A program made the translations under genes and the position numbers. A stretch of 64,000 nt of DNA from Planctomycetota bacterium (lineage in GTDB: Bacteria > Planctomycetota > UBA1135 > UBA2386): assembly GCA_028281765.1 (NCBI GenBank), contig JANQJF010000097.1, positions 94,212 through 158,211 on the forward strand. The letters run 5' to 3'. Under the pieces are notes generated by a model that ran no database searches, was not told where the DNA came from, and saw nothing but the letters and a program-made list of their open reading frames with translations. Every line of letters begins with the position of its first letter. Position 1 is the first letter of the stretch. Below, piece after piece: positions 1 to 8,626 of the stretch.

Positions 1-249
1 CAGGTCGACGAACAGCTGGCGACTGTCCTCGTCGGGATCGCGCGGGACGCGCCAGATCGCGCCGGTCTGCTCGACGACGTAGCAGTGCTCCGGGTCGTGC
101 TTGCCGTACTCGATGTAGAGCGGCCGCGAGAACTGCTTCTGATTGGGGAATGCGGGGACGAGCTCGACTTCGGGGGAGTCCTGCGCCGCGAGCGGCGTCG
201 TGCCCAGCGTCGCAGCGACGAGCAGGGCGGTCACGATCCGGTTGTTCAT
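1..249 (-). CDS. PQQ-dependent sugar dehydrogenase-like protein, 5' part only
   Basis: The reading frame starts at the ATG at 249 and runs off the left edge, leaving 83 codons. The product opens with a signal peptide (MNNRIVTALLVAATLGTTPL, then an Ala-Ala-Gln cleavage-like site). The mature part begins PEVELVPAFPNQKQFSRPLY and continues with YVVEQTGAIWRV. Entry into the propeller of the glucose/sorbosone dehydrogenase (soluble PQQ aldose dehydrogenase) family looks like this: a 'FxRPxxL/I' strand followed by 'VVEQxGxIxxx'. A periplasmic or extracellular oxidoreductase is inferred from those motifs; the catalytic residues lie outside the window. It is divergent from the peptidase gene starting at 307, with 57 nt between them. 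Confidence 0.6.
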   Translation of the reverse strand, partial: MNNRIVTALLVAATLGTTPLAAQDSPEVELVPAFPNQKQFSRPLYIEYGKHDPEHCYVVEQTGAIWRVPRDPDEDSRQLFVDL

Positions 250-306
250 CGTCTACGATCTTCTCCGAACCGCAGCGACGGATCGACCCGCTGCTGAAAT
301 CGAACC

Positions 307-1758
307 ATGCCGAGTCTCGCGATTCTGTGCCTCGTCGCCTGCCCGCAGGTCTACGTCGTCGCCGGACCGAAACCGCTGCTGGACGCCATCGAACCGCTGT
401 GCGCGCATCGCGCGGCGGAAGGGTTCGACGTCGTGCGACACGAGATCTCGACGGAGCGCGACGCGGAGACGGAGTCCGCAGCGCTGCGGACGGACGTGCA
501 CGAACGAATCCTCGCATCGGAGCGTGGCTACCTCCTTCTGGTCGGCGACTGCGACGCGACCGGTCGGCCGACGCCGTCGCGGACCCGGCCGGGACTCGCG
601 ATCTACGGCGACGACTATGCCAGATTCGCGGCGACGATTCCGAGCGACCTCGGCTACGTCGACATCGACGACGACGGCAGACCCGAATGGGCGTGCGGGC
701 GACTGCCGGTGCGAACCGCAAACGAAGCCGCGGCGTTGGCGGCCAAGATCGTCGACTACGAGACTCGCGAGCACGACGCCGAGAGCGCGTGGCGACGCGA
801 GCTCGCGTTGCTCGCGATCCCGGGCAACATCCAGCAGTCGATCGCACACATCGTCGACAACGCGGCGACGTTGCTCCTCACCCAGGAGATCCCAGCTACG
901 TGGGAGCTGCAGGGCGTCATCGGCCTGCACGGCAACCCGCTCTACGCACCGCCGGACGCACTGCTCGGCCGCGTGCGTGCGACGCTCGATCGGGGCGCGC
1001 TCGCGACGGTCTACTTCGGACACGGGTGGACGACCGCGTTCGCACCCGTCGACGGACAGCCGGTGTTTCGCAACCGAGACGTGCCATCTCTCGCATCGGC
1101 CGAACGGACCGTGCTCTTCGCGTTCTGTTGCAACGTGGGCGGTTTTCAGCACGAGCCGGCGTTCGGCGAGCTGCTGGCGCGCGCGCCGCACGGGCCGTGC
1201 GCGGTCGTCGCGGCGACCGACGTGTCGACGGTCGCGACGGATCTCGCATTCGGGCACGAAGTGCTCGGCGCCCTTCGGCGTGCCGACGGCCCGACACGGA
1301 TCGGCGACGTGGTCCGCGTCGCCAAGCGTCGCCTACTCGACGGACAGGAACGCGACGCAACCAGGAACCAGATTCGGACGATCTGCCGCTCGCTCGGCCT
1401 GGACACGTCGACCAGGCTGCGCAGACACACATCGGACCTCTACCACGTGCTCGGCGACCCCGCGCTCGTGCTGCCGATCCCGTATCGCCTCGCACTCGAC
1501 GCCACAATCGAGAAGGGTCGCATCACGCTGACGACGCGTTCGACGCTCGACGCCCACCCCGACGCATTGACGATCGAGGTCCGCCGTGCGTTCCCCGACG
1601 AGACGGTGGTCTTGACGAAGAAGATGGAGTGGGCCGACGACGCCTCGGCGGTTGCAGAGCTCGGACGGTTCGAGCGCGGCCGCGTGCGCATCCGGGCGTT
1701 CGGACGACGCGGCGAAACGCACTTCGCGGGCGGCACGACGATCCGCGTGCGCCAGTAG
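307..1758 (+). CDS. Peptidase family C25 (gingipain-like) protein, copy 1
   Basis: 483 residues. The fold is recognised from the C25 catalytic pair: a histidine in VYFGHGWTTAF (His239) and a cysteine in FAFCCNVGGF (Cys274 or Cys275, two adjacent). An aspartate-rich strand GYVDIDDDGRPEWACGRLPV precedes them, as in gingipain catalytic domains. A C-terminal beta-sandwich of about 100 residues follows. The N-terminal leader is short and hydrophobic (MPSLAILCLVACP), so export is likely but not certain. The next gene is a paralogue of the same length with the motifs in the same places, so this is a tandem duplication. Family members are cysteine endopeptidases, also used in type IX secretion; I see no type IX sorting domain here. 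Confidence 0.8.
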   Translation: MPSLAILCLVACPQVYVVAGPKPLLDAIEPLCAHRAAEGFDVVRHEISTERDAETESAALRTDVHERILASERGYLLLVGDCDATGRPTPSRTRPGLAIYGDDYARFAATIPSDLGYVDIDDDGRPEWACGRLPVRTANEAAALAAKIVDYETREHDAESAWRRELALLAIPGNIQQSIAHIVDNAATLLLTQEIPATWELQGVIGLHGNPLYAPPDALLGRVRATLDRGALATVYFGHGWTTAFAPVDGQPVFRNRDVPSLASAERTVLFAFCCNVGGFQHEPAFGELLARAPHGPCAVVAATDVSTVATDLAFGHEVLGALRRADGPTRIGDVVRVAKRRLLDGQERDATRNQIRTICRSLGLDTSTRLRRHTSDLYHVLGDPALVLPIPYRLALDATIEKGRITLTTRSTLDAHPDALTIEVRRAFPDETVVLTKKMEWADDASAVAELGRFERGRVRIRAFGRRGETHFAGGTTIRVRQ

Positions 1759-1782
1759 CGCGCGCTGCGCTAAGATCTCGGG

Positions 1783-3294
1783 ATGCGACTCCCCATCGCG
1801 ATCGCGTGCGTCGTTGCTCTCCATTCGACTGCCACGGCTCAACAGTTCGTCGTCGCCGGCCCGGCCGAGCTGGTCGCCGCGACGAAGCCTCTGCGGGAAC
1901 ATCGCGCGAAGCAGGGACTCGACGTCCGCGTGCTCGACCTGGCGTCGGGTCGCCCGCAGGAGGTCGCCGCCAAGCTTCGCGACGACGTGCACGCACGCAT
2001 CGATGCGGCGCAGGCACCCGGCTACCTGCTCCTCGTCGGCGACATCGGGCCCGTGCCGACGCTCTATCGACCGGGCCTTCGCTCGCATGCGGAGAAGTAC
2101 CAGCTCGGCGCCCAGCGCGTGCCGTCCGACCTCGGCTACGTCGACATCGACGACGACGGCAAGCCCGAGTGGTCGTGCGGTCGGTTGCCCGCGAACACTG
2201 TGGCCGAAGTCGAAGCGATGGTGGCGAAGATCCTCGCCTACGAAGCACCGAGCGACAAAGCCGCCGACTGGCAGTGCGATGTCACGCTGATCGCGAATGC
2301 CGGCAACTTCGGTGCGCAGATCGATCGCGCGATCGAGCACACCGTCAACCAGTTGTTCCGGGAGGATCTGAGCCCGTGGTACCGGATACGTGGCGTCGTC
2401 GGCATGGAGACGAGCCCGTTCTACACGGCGCCCGACGACTTCTTGAGGGCCGTGACGCGCGAACTGAATCGCGGACCGTTCGCCGCGATCTACGCAGGAC
2501 ACGGGCGGCGCAACAGCTTCGCGTCGGTGCAAGGCAAGCCGGTGTTCCGCAAGCGCGACGTGCCGGAGCTGCACGGCGCGCACCGCAGCATCGTCATGGC
2601 CTACGCGTGCCACATCGCGAGCTTCCAGCACGACTGCTGCCTCGCCGAGGCCATGGTGCGCAGCCCGGGCGGGCCCGTCGCGGTGTTCGCGGCGAGTGAA
2701 GTGTCGTTCCCGTTCGGGGATCTACTGCTGGGCCACGAGTTGATGCAGACGCTGAGCGCGCGGAAGGGTGAGCTGCGAATCGGAGACCTGATTCGCAAGG
2801 CGAAGGTCACGACCCTCGGCGATCCCACCGACCCGTTTCACCTGCGTGCGGAGATCGTCGGCAACACACTCGGGCTCGACGAGCGCACCCGCTCGGGTAC
2901 GCGGCGCTACACGTCGGACCTCTACCACCTGCTCGGAGATCCGGCTCTCGTGCTGCGGCTGCCGCGAGAGATCGTGGTCGCGCTCGCTTCGGGCCGCGCC
3001 GTGAAGCGCGGTCGACCCATCGAAGTCGTCCTCACGTGCCGGGGCGAGGACGGGCACCACCCGTCTCGCGTTCGGGTCGAGCTGTGCTTCGATCGCGGCG
3101 CGAGGAAGAATGCCGGCCTGAATGCGGACGTCTTGTCGAGTTCGGAGCACGCATGGGACGATTCGGACGAACTGCGCGTTGTCATCGACGGCAGGGGTCT
3201 CCGAGGTCGATACGCAATCGTGCGAGTTTTCGCACAAGACGGTGCCGACTCGTGGGTCGGCGGACTACGGTTCCGATTCCACGGCCGCAGATGA
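1783..3294 (+). CDS. Peptidase family C25 (gingipain-like) protein, copy 2
   Basis: 503 residues, paralogous to the preceding gene and 24 nt downstream of it. It has a clearer signal peptide (MRLPIAIACVVALHSTATAQ) followed directly by the shared start of the mature domain (FVVAGPAELV here, VYVVAGPKPL in copy 1). Catalytic candidates are His240 in IYAGHGRRNSF and Cys276 in AYACHIASF. The aspartate-rich strand YVDIDDDGKPEWSCGRLP and the late motif RRYTSDLYHLLGDPALVL are also shared. The C-terminal ~110 residues form a beta-rich domain ending in a WVGG strand, possibly for anchoring or substrate binding. The stop codon overlaps the ATG of the ABC ATPase (ATGA), so the two are probably translationally coupled. 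Confidence 0.82.
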   Translation: MRLPIAIACVVALHSTATAQQFVVAGPAELVAATKPLREHRAKQGLDVRVLDLASGRPQEVAAKLRDDVHARIDAAQAPGYLLLVGDIGPVPTLYRPGLRSHAEKYQLGAQRVPSDLGYVDIDDDGKPEWSCGRLPANTVAEVEAMVAKILAYEAPSDKAADWQCDVTLIANAGNFGAQIDRAIEHTVNQLFREDLSPWYRIRGVVGMETSPFYTAPDDFLRAVTRELNRGPFAAIYAGHGRRNSFASVQGKPVFRKRDVPELHGAHRSIVMAYACHIASFQHDCCLAEAMVRSPGGPVAVFAASEVSFPFGDLLLGHELMQTLSARKGELRIGDLIRKAKVTTLGDPTDPFHLRAEIVGNTLGLDERTRSGTRRYTSDLYHLLGDPALVLRLPREIVVALASGRAVKRGRPIEVVLTCRGEDGHHPSRVRVELCFDRGARKNAGLNADVLSSSEHAWDDSDELRVVIDGRGLRGRYAIVRVFAQDGADSWVGGLRFRFHGRR

Positions 3295-4055
3295 CGACGC
3301 TCCGCATCCAAGATCTTCGCAAATCGTACGGCGACCTCGTGGCCGTCGACAACCTGGGGCTCGCGGCGAACGAAGGCGAGATTCTCGCGCTGCTCGGCCC
3401 GAACGGCGCCGGCAAGAGCACGACCGTGCAGTGCATCGTCGGGCTCCTGACGCCCGACCGAGGCACGATCGAGATCGACGGTGTCGATGCCCGCAAGGAT
3501 CCGCGCAGCGCGCGGAGTCGCATGTCCTACGTGCCCGAGGTCGCGAGCCTCTACGAAGAGCTGACGCCGGCCGAATACCTGAAGCTGCGCGGACGACTGT
3601 TCGATATGGACGACGCGGCGATCGCGGCCGCGACCGAGCGCCTGCTCACGGGCTTCGGGATCTTCGACCGCGTCGACACGCCGATCGGCGAGTTCTCGAA
3701 GGGCATGACGCAGAAGGTCGGCCTGAGCGCCGCGCTGCTGACCGAGCCGAAGGTGCTCGTTCTCGACGAGCCGCTGTCCGGCCTCGACGTCGAGACGACG
3801 CTGGTCTTCAAGGAGGTGCTGCGCGAGTTCGCGAACCGCGGCGGCACCATCCTCTACTGCAGCCACCTGCTCGACGTCGTCGAAACCCTCGCCGACCGCA
3901 TCGCCGTCATCGACAAGGGCACCCTCGTCGCGGCCGGCACGATCGACGAACTGCGCGCCCAAGTCGGCACCGGCGAATCCCGCCTCGAGTCGCTCTTCCA
4001 GAGCCTCACGGAAGCCGCCGACCCCACGATCCGCGCCCGCGAGATCCTCGGGTGA
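3291..4055 (+). CDS. ABC transporter ATP-binding protein
   Basis: 254 residues. I chose the ATG at 3291 because it overlaps the stop of the peptidase gene (ATGA) and the product then starts at the usual first strand (MTTLRIQDLRKSYGDLVAVD). Walker A is GPNGAGKST, the signature loop is the degenerate FSKGMTQKVG, Walker B is VLVLDEPLSGLD, and the H-loop is LYCSHLLD. The KGM signature is typical of the CcmA/NatA-like ABC-2 exporters. No permease is adjacent. The ABC-2-like membrane protein at 24226-25737 is the only candidate partner in the window, which is inference only. The stop codon is the first three bases of repeat copy A. Confidence 0.9.
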   Translation: MTTLRIQDLRKSYGDLVAVDNLGLAANEGEILALLGPNGAGKSTTVQCIVGLLTPDRGTIEIDGVDARKDPRSARSRMSYVPEVASLYEELTPAEYLKLRGRLFDMDDAAIAAATERLLTGFGIFDRVDTPIGEFSKGMTQKVGLSAALLTEPKVLVLDEPLSGLDVETTLVFKEVLREFANRGGTILYCSHLLDVVETLADRIAVIDKGTLVAAGTIDELRAQVGTGESRLESLFQSLTEAADPTIRAREILG

Positions 4056-4173
4056 GTGACAAATTCGTCTACGTGCAAAACGCGACAGTGAGTGTTACGG
4101 CTGCGTAACGTCGACTGTTACGCAGCCGTAACACTCACTGTCGCGTTTTGCACGTAGACAGTTTTGTCACTCA
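4053..4173. repeat. Composite palindromic repeat, copy A (121-nt near-perfect inverted repeat)
   Basis: Two 57-nt arms (4053-4109 and 4117-4173) surround a 7-nt loop, GTCGACT. The arms match at 54 of 57 positions and the three mismatches are adjacent. The left arm starts with the TGA stop of the ABC ATPase gene; the right arm ends with the reverse-strand TGA of the convergent sigma-fusion gene, so the element fills the whole gap between the two stops. Each arm contains the core GTTACGGCTGCGTAAC, itself a palindrome, and the outer module TGCAAAACGCGACAGTGAGT. It could act as a bidirectional terminator; the arms end without a T-tract. Confidence 0.92.
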
Positions 4174-7008
4174 GAGCTCGGCCTGCACGGTGAGTGAATC
4201 CCCACCGTCCGGCACGACGATCTCGAGGCTCGTCTCGTTCCCCGTATCCGCGTCGCGAAGCGTCAGCGTCAGCTCACCGATCGGAAGCTCGAGGTCGAGC
4301 GTGCCGTTGTCCGTCGGCCACGGGCGGTTCCACGCGAGGGTCACGTTGCGCTCCGACGCGGGGTGCGCCCAGCGGATGCCGGCGCGCTGAACCGGGGCGC
4401 CGCCCTGGGCGCGCGTGACCTCGACGCGCACCTTCGCCATGCGCGGCACGCGCAGCTCGATCCCCGTCGCCCCTTGCGCGACGTTGCTCGCGGTGACGCC
4501 GAACGCGCCCTGGTAGACGCCGAGCAGATAGCGCGCCTGCGGATCCGTCGGGAACGAGAGCGTGAAGTTGCCATTCGCATCGACGTGGGCCAGGCTCGAG
4601 ACGATCGACGCCGCGGCGGCGCCGTCTTCCGAGCCATCACACCCGATCTCGATGTCCTCCTCGTCCGGATCCGAGTCGGGATCCGCATCCCCCACGCGGA
4701 ACGCGAGCACCGTCCGCCCCACGGCGGGCAGCCCTTCATCGGTCAGCACGCGACCGTGCACCTGCGTGACGGCAGCCTGCACATGGAGCTCGACGTCCGA
4801 CGCGTCGCCGTCCAACTCGACGTCGAGCGGCGCCGAAGCGATCGACGTGCCGTCGGCCGCGCGCGCCGTCAGACGATAGGTCCCCGGCGCCAGGTCGAAG
4901 AATCCGAACTGCCCGTCCGCCGTCGTCTGCGTCGAGACGCGGTTGTCCTCGTTGCCGACTTCCTTCGCCGTCACCCACGTCGCCGCCGCCACGTTGTTGA
5001 TGAAGCTCCGACCCGCGAGGTCGAACCCGCCGCCGAGCGTCATCTCGATCGTGTGCACGCCCCCGGCCACGGGCGGCAGCGCGTTCGCGACGCGCGCCAT
5101 CGCGCCGCCGTGATACGCGCGGAGTTCCCCTTCGACGGCCTGCCCCTTCGGGAGCACGTTGGGCAGAACGAATCGACCGTCAGCGTCCGTCACCGCGTTC
5201 ATCGAGTCGTACCCGCACACCCCCGAACTCCGCGGTTCGACGAAGCGCAGCGGTGCGCCGAACCAGTTCACGCGCGCACCCTCGACCGGCTGCCCGGCCA
5301 GGTCGCGCACGGACCCTTCGACGCGAGCACTCAGCACGAGCCGAATCTCGAGCGCCGTGCTACCAGCGGCAGTCGCGCGCGGCAGTCGCCGAGCCGTCGT
5401 GCAGTACCCGTCCTTGTGCACCGACACACCGGCGCCACCGTCGAACGCGCTCACCGCGGACGCGTCCGCGACCCACGCGAGCGGCACGTCGATACGCCCC
5501 TGCTCATCCGTCGTGCCGAGTGCCGTCGACGTGTAGCCGTGCACGCGCACGCTGGCTCCGACGACGATCGAGTTCGTCGCGTCATCTACGACCGTGATCG
5601 ACGCGTTCGCATCGGTCCCGATCCGAGCGTCGAAGCGGTTCTCCGAGTCCGCGGCGAGATTGACCATCGTGAACCAAGGCGCGAATCCGTCACGCTGGAA
5701 CTCGACCTTGAGACGCGACCCTGCGCGCACGCCCTGCAGCCGGTACGCCCCGTCTTCGTCGGTGAACACGGTCCGCGCGCGACGCGCCAACCCGCCTTCG
5801 ACGCCGAACGCGAACACGCGCACCGCGACGCCCTCGAGCAACACGCCGGACGCAGCATCCCTCACCTCGCCGACCAAGTCGGTCGCAGCATGGAGAACGA
5901 TCGCGTCCGTCTTGTCGGGGCGAACGGTGGCGTAGGTCGTCGCGAAACCGTCTTTCGACACCTCGACACCCCACGTCGCGAACGGATGGATTTCTCCCAA
6001 CGTGAACACGCCGGCGTCGTCCGTCGTCGCCTCGGCTGGCGCTGCGACGAAGTCGCCGGTGCGGTACCGTTCCGACCCCTCGAACGAACGCTCGTAGACC
6101 TTGACCAACGCGCCGACGACCGCATTGCCGCCACGGTCGACGACCTTGCGAGAGAATGGCGGATGCACCGCCTGGGATTCCATCGCGACGCCGCCAGCGG
6201 ATTCGGCCTCGCGACCGGCGGTCGCGACCACGGAGGTATGCGCCGCGACATCCGCGCCGGCGCCATCGCGTCGAGCGTCGGCAGAGGCTTCGTCCAAGGC
6301 GAACGGCGGGACCTCCGTGCGCTCGCTCCAGTCGAGCACGAACGGGGTGCTGGCCAACAGTGCCGCGCCGATACACAGCGCGGCGGGCTTCGAGAAGATC
6401 AAGTTCATCGGTCCTGGCTCCGGGGTCTGGGTCAGCGAGGACGGAGAGGCCCACGGCGTGGGCACGGGTTGCGGCGCCGCGAGGCTCAGCAAGAGCAGCG
6501 CGTAACCGTCGCCGAGGCTGCGGCGCAACGACTCGCGCAGCCGCTCGACCGCGCGCTTGGTCCGCACGCGCACCGTCGAAGCCGGCACCTGCATCGCCGC
6601 CGCGACCTCGTCGACCGACCGGTCTTCGAGGTAGCGCAGCAGGATCGTCGTGCGGTAGGGCTCGTCGAGCTCCATCGCCGCGGCGACGACCTGTTGCAGC
6701 GTCTCGGCATGCTGCACGACCTCGGCCGCCGGAGCGGCATGGCACTCGCGCGCGACCGTCGCTTCGCGGCGACGACGCCGCTCGGCGCTCCGGTGCTCCT
6801 TGCGCGCGAGGTTGCGCAACAGCCCGACGAACCAGCCGCGATTCTTGGGCCGGCCATCGTCCTCGCGCCGCAGCTCCTGCATCAGCGCGTTCTGGGCGAG
6901 ATCGTCCGCACCGTTCTCGTCCGTCGCGACGGTCCGCGCGAGCGCGCGGATGCGACCGGCGTGGTCGCGCAAGTCGTCACAGCCGAACGATTCGGTCAAC
7001 TCCGTCAT
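4171..7008 (-). CDS. ECF-type sigma factor fused to membrane anchor and carboxypeptidase-regulatory-like domains
   Basis: 945 residues from the ATG at 7008 (MTELTESFGC). Residues ~12-75 look like sigma region 2 (ALARTVATDENGADDLAQNA). Residues ~113-165 are a clear region 4 with helix-turn-helix (EPYRTTILLRYLEDRSVDEV, then MQVPASTVRVRTKRAVERLR). A Pro-rich linker leads to a hydrophobic helix at 208-225 (ALCIGAALLASTPFVL). The remaining ~700 residues are repeated beta-sandwich units of the CarboxypepD_reg/Ig-like type, e.g. VRDAASGVLLEGVAVRVFAF followed by DEDGAYRLQGV. A sigma factor with an extracytoplasmic sensing or cell-surface C-terminus is inferred. An internal ATG at 6408 with an AGGA-like site upstream would begin a protein with a signal anchor. 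Its stop is in repeat copy A. Confidence 0.83.
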   Translation of the reverse strand: MTELTESFGCDDLRDHAGRIRALARTVATDENGADDLAQNALMQELRREDDGRPKNRGWFVGLLRNLARKEHRSAERRRRREATVARECHAAPAAEVVQHAETLQQVVAAAMELDEPYRTTILLRYLEDRSVDEVAAAMQVPASTVRVRTKRAVERLRESLRRSLGDGYALLLLSLAAPQPVPTPWASPSSLTQTPEPGPMNLIFSKPAALCIGAALLASTPFVLDWSERTEVPPFALDEASADARRDGAGADVAAHTSVVATAGREAESAGGVAMESQAVHPPFSRKVVDRGGNAVVGALVKVYERSFEGSERYRTGDFVAAPAEATTDDAGVFTLGEIHPFATWGVEVSKDGFATTYATVRPDKTDAIVLHAATDLVGEVRDAASGVLLEGVAVRVFAFGVEGGLARRARTVFTDEDGAYRLQGVRAGSRLKVEFQRDGFAPWFTMVNLAADSENRFDARIGTDANASITVVDDATNSIVVGASVRVHGYTSTALGTTDEQGRIDVPLAWVADASAVSAFDGGAGVSVHKDGYCTTARRLPRATAAGSTALEIRLVLSARVEGSVRDLAGQPVEGARVNWFGAPLRFVEPRSSGVCGYDSMNAVTDADGRFVLPNVLPKGQAVEGELRAYHGGAMARVANALPPVAGGVHTIEMTLGGGFDLAGRSFINNVAAATWVTAKEVGNEDNRVSTQTTADGQFGFFDLAPGTYRLTARAADGTSIASAPLDVELDGDASDVELHVQAAVTQVHGRVLTDEGLPAVGRTVLAFRVGDADPDSDPDEEDIEIGCDGSEDGAAAASIVSSLAHVDANGNFTLSFPTDPQARYLLGVYQGAFGVTASNVAQGATGIELRVPRMAKVRVEVTRAQGGAPVQRAGIRWAHPASERNVTLAWNRPWPTDNGTLDLELPIGELTLTLRDADTGNETSLEIVVPDGGDSLTVQAEL

Positions 7009-7133
7009 CGGGGAGCGATCCCCGCCGCGGCCGATCGCGTTTCGGCGAACTGAAGAAAACCTCACACCGCAGTGATATCGCAATCACCCCGTCCGCGCCC
7101 GCCGCGACCACGGAGATTCGCCTGATCCCGGTT

Positions 7134-7152
7134 CAGTTTGCGCCCCAAACTG
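7134..7152. promoter_or_regulatory. Perfect inverted repeat upstream of the lipoprotein gene
   Basis: CAGTTTG-CGCCC-CAAACTG, a 7-nt arm, 5-nt spacer palindrome ending 17 nt before the ATG at 7170, in the 161-nt divergent region shared with the sigma-fusion gene (start 7008). It could be an operator or a 5' UTR hairpin. Only symmetry supports it. Confidence 0.4.
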
Positions 7153-7169
7153 CCGATGACATCGGAGTC

Positions 7170-7637
7170 ATGGCACTCGTCACCAGGATCGCGCTGCTGT
7201 CCACGTTCGCCCTCACCAGCTGCGGTCAGAGCTCCGAGCAGGCCGCCGCCGTCGCGGCGTTCGAGTCGTTCCAGGACGCACTGTTCGCCGGCAACAAGTC
7301 GGCCGTGCGCCGACTGCTGACGCGCGAATCGCAGCCGGTCCTCGCGCACATGCCGTGGGACCACGTGCAGTCGCAACAGCGACTCGAGCCACACGGCTGC
7401 GAATACGAGAACGGCCGCTACCACGTGCTGCTGCGGGATCCGAACCACGGCAACCGGGAGTCCCGCTACATCGTCGTGCGCGAGAGCAGCGCGTGGCGCG
7501 TGGACCTCATCGAATCGACGCGCTGGAACCGTGTCGAGACCGATCTGCCGGGCCCGCCGGAGCGCCTCGTGCCGCGCGAGCTGACGCAGCTCGAAATCGA
7601 CGAAATCACGGCTTCGGAAGCGTCGCTCTCTCGTTAA
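7170..7637 (+). CDS. Small lipoprotein, possible NTF2-like fold
   Basis: 155 residues from the ATG at 7170. The leader MALVTRIALLSTFALTSCGQ carries a lipobox (LTSC) with the modified cysteine at residue 18. The mature part reads AFESFQDALFAGNKSAVRRL and then RYIVVRESSAWRVDLIEST. A helix with 'A...F..AL..GN..AVR.LL' followed by strands ending in 'W+vD' is the pattern seen in NTF2/SnoaL-like lipoproteins; I judge this by eye only. Glycine follows the lipid-bearing cysteine, so outer-membrane retention is plausible. Thioredoxin reductase follows 34 nt later on the same strand and the two may be cotranscribed. No catalytic motif is visible. Confidence 0.75.
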   Translation: MALVTRIALLSTFALTSCGQSSEQAAAVAAFESFQDALFAGNKSAVRRLLTRESQPVLAHMPWDHVQSQQRLEPHGCEYENGRYHVLLRDPNHGNRESRYIVVRESSAWRVDLIESTRWNRVETDLPGPPERLVPRELTQLEIDEITASEASLSR

Positions 7638-7671
7638 CTTGCCTCCGTCGCCTCCGCGCGGCGAAAGCAAG

Positions 7672-8610
7672 ATGACCGACGTTCTCAAGACCCTCATCCT
7701 CGGATCCGGCCCGGCCGGATACACCGCCGCGATCTACGCCGCGCGCGCGAACATGAACCCCATCGTCCTCGCCGGCAGCCAGCCCGGCGGGCAGCTGACG
7801 ATCACGTCCGACGTGGAGAACTACCCCGGATTCCCCGACGGGATCATGGGGCCGGAGATGATGGAGCGGTTCCAGAAGCAGGCCGAGCGCTTCGGCACGG
7901 AGGTCTTCTTCGAGATCGGTGAGAAGGTCGATCTGTCGCAGCGGCCGTTCAAGGTCTTCTCGAACGCCGACAAGACCTACGAGTGCGAGACGCTGATCAT
8001 CAGCACCGGCGCGTCGGCGCTCTACCTCGGGCTCGAGAACGAACTCGCGCTCCAGGGTCGCGGGGTTTCCGCCTGCGCGACCTGCGACGGCTTCTTCTTC
8101 AAGGAGAAGAAGGTCTTCGTCGTGGGCGGGGGCGACTCGGCCTGCGAGGAGGCGACGTTCCTGACGAAGTTCGCGAGTCACGTGCACATGCTCGTGCGTC
8201 GCGACGAGCTGCGGGCGAGCAAGATCATGGCGGAGCGCGCGATCAACCACGAGAAGATCACCGTGCACTGGAACACCGAGGTCGTCGACGTCCTCGATGT
8301 GTCTCAAGGCAAGGTCACCGCGCTCGAGCTGAAGAACAACAAGTCCGGCGAACAGTGGACCGAGGACGCCGAAGGCCTATTCCTCGCGATCGGCCACAAG
8401 CCGAACACGGACCTCTTCAAGGGCGTGCTCGACATGGACGATTCGGGCTACCTGATCACCGAGCCCGGCAAGACCGCAACGAAGATCCCGGGCGTCTACG
8501 CGTGCGGCGATGCGCAGGACAGCTACTACCGGCAGGCGATCACGGCGGCCGGCACCGGCTGCATGGCCGCGATCGAAGCCGAGCGCTGGCTCGAGAACCA
8601 GGAAGGCTGA
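7672..8610 (+). CDS. trxB: Thioredoxin reductase
   Basis: 312 residues starting MTDVLKTLILGSGPAGYTAA, the first FAD-binding GxGxxG. The redox-active motif CATC is at residues 135-138 inside SACATCDGFF, matching the low-molecular-weight bacterial enzyme. The NADPH-binding motif is VVGGGDSACEEATFL, and the C-terminal FAD segment is GVYACGDAQDSYYRQAITAA. Length is normal. It transfers electrons from NADPH through FAD to thioredoxin in the cytosol. The ATG at 7672 is preferred over a TTG at 7639 because it begins right at the first beta strand. It converges with the BNR-type lipoprotein gene, leaving 16 nt between the stops. Confidence 0.96.
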   Translation: MTDVLKTLILGSGPAGYTAAIYAARANMNPIVLAGSQPGGQLTITSDVENYPGFPDGIMGPEMMERFQKQAERFGTEVFFEIGEKVDLSQRPFKVFSNADKTYECETLIISTGASALYLGLENELALQGRGVSACATCDGFFFKEKKVFVVGGGDSACEEATFLTKFASHVHMLVRRDELRASKIMAERAINHEKITVHWNTEVVDVLDVSQGKVTALELKNNKSGEQWTEDAEGLFLAIGHKPNTDLFKGVLDMDDSGYLITEPGKTATKIPGVYACGDAQDSYYRQAITAAGTGCMAAIEAERWLENQEG

Positions 8611-8626
8611 CCCAAAAGAGGGAAAC

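Noticed and set aside
4363..7053. 896-aa plus-strand frame opposite the sigma-fusion gene
   Set aside because: Arg/His/Ala-rich translation with no domain; it is the GC-driven antisense shadow of the recognisable minus-strand gene.
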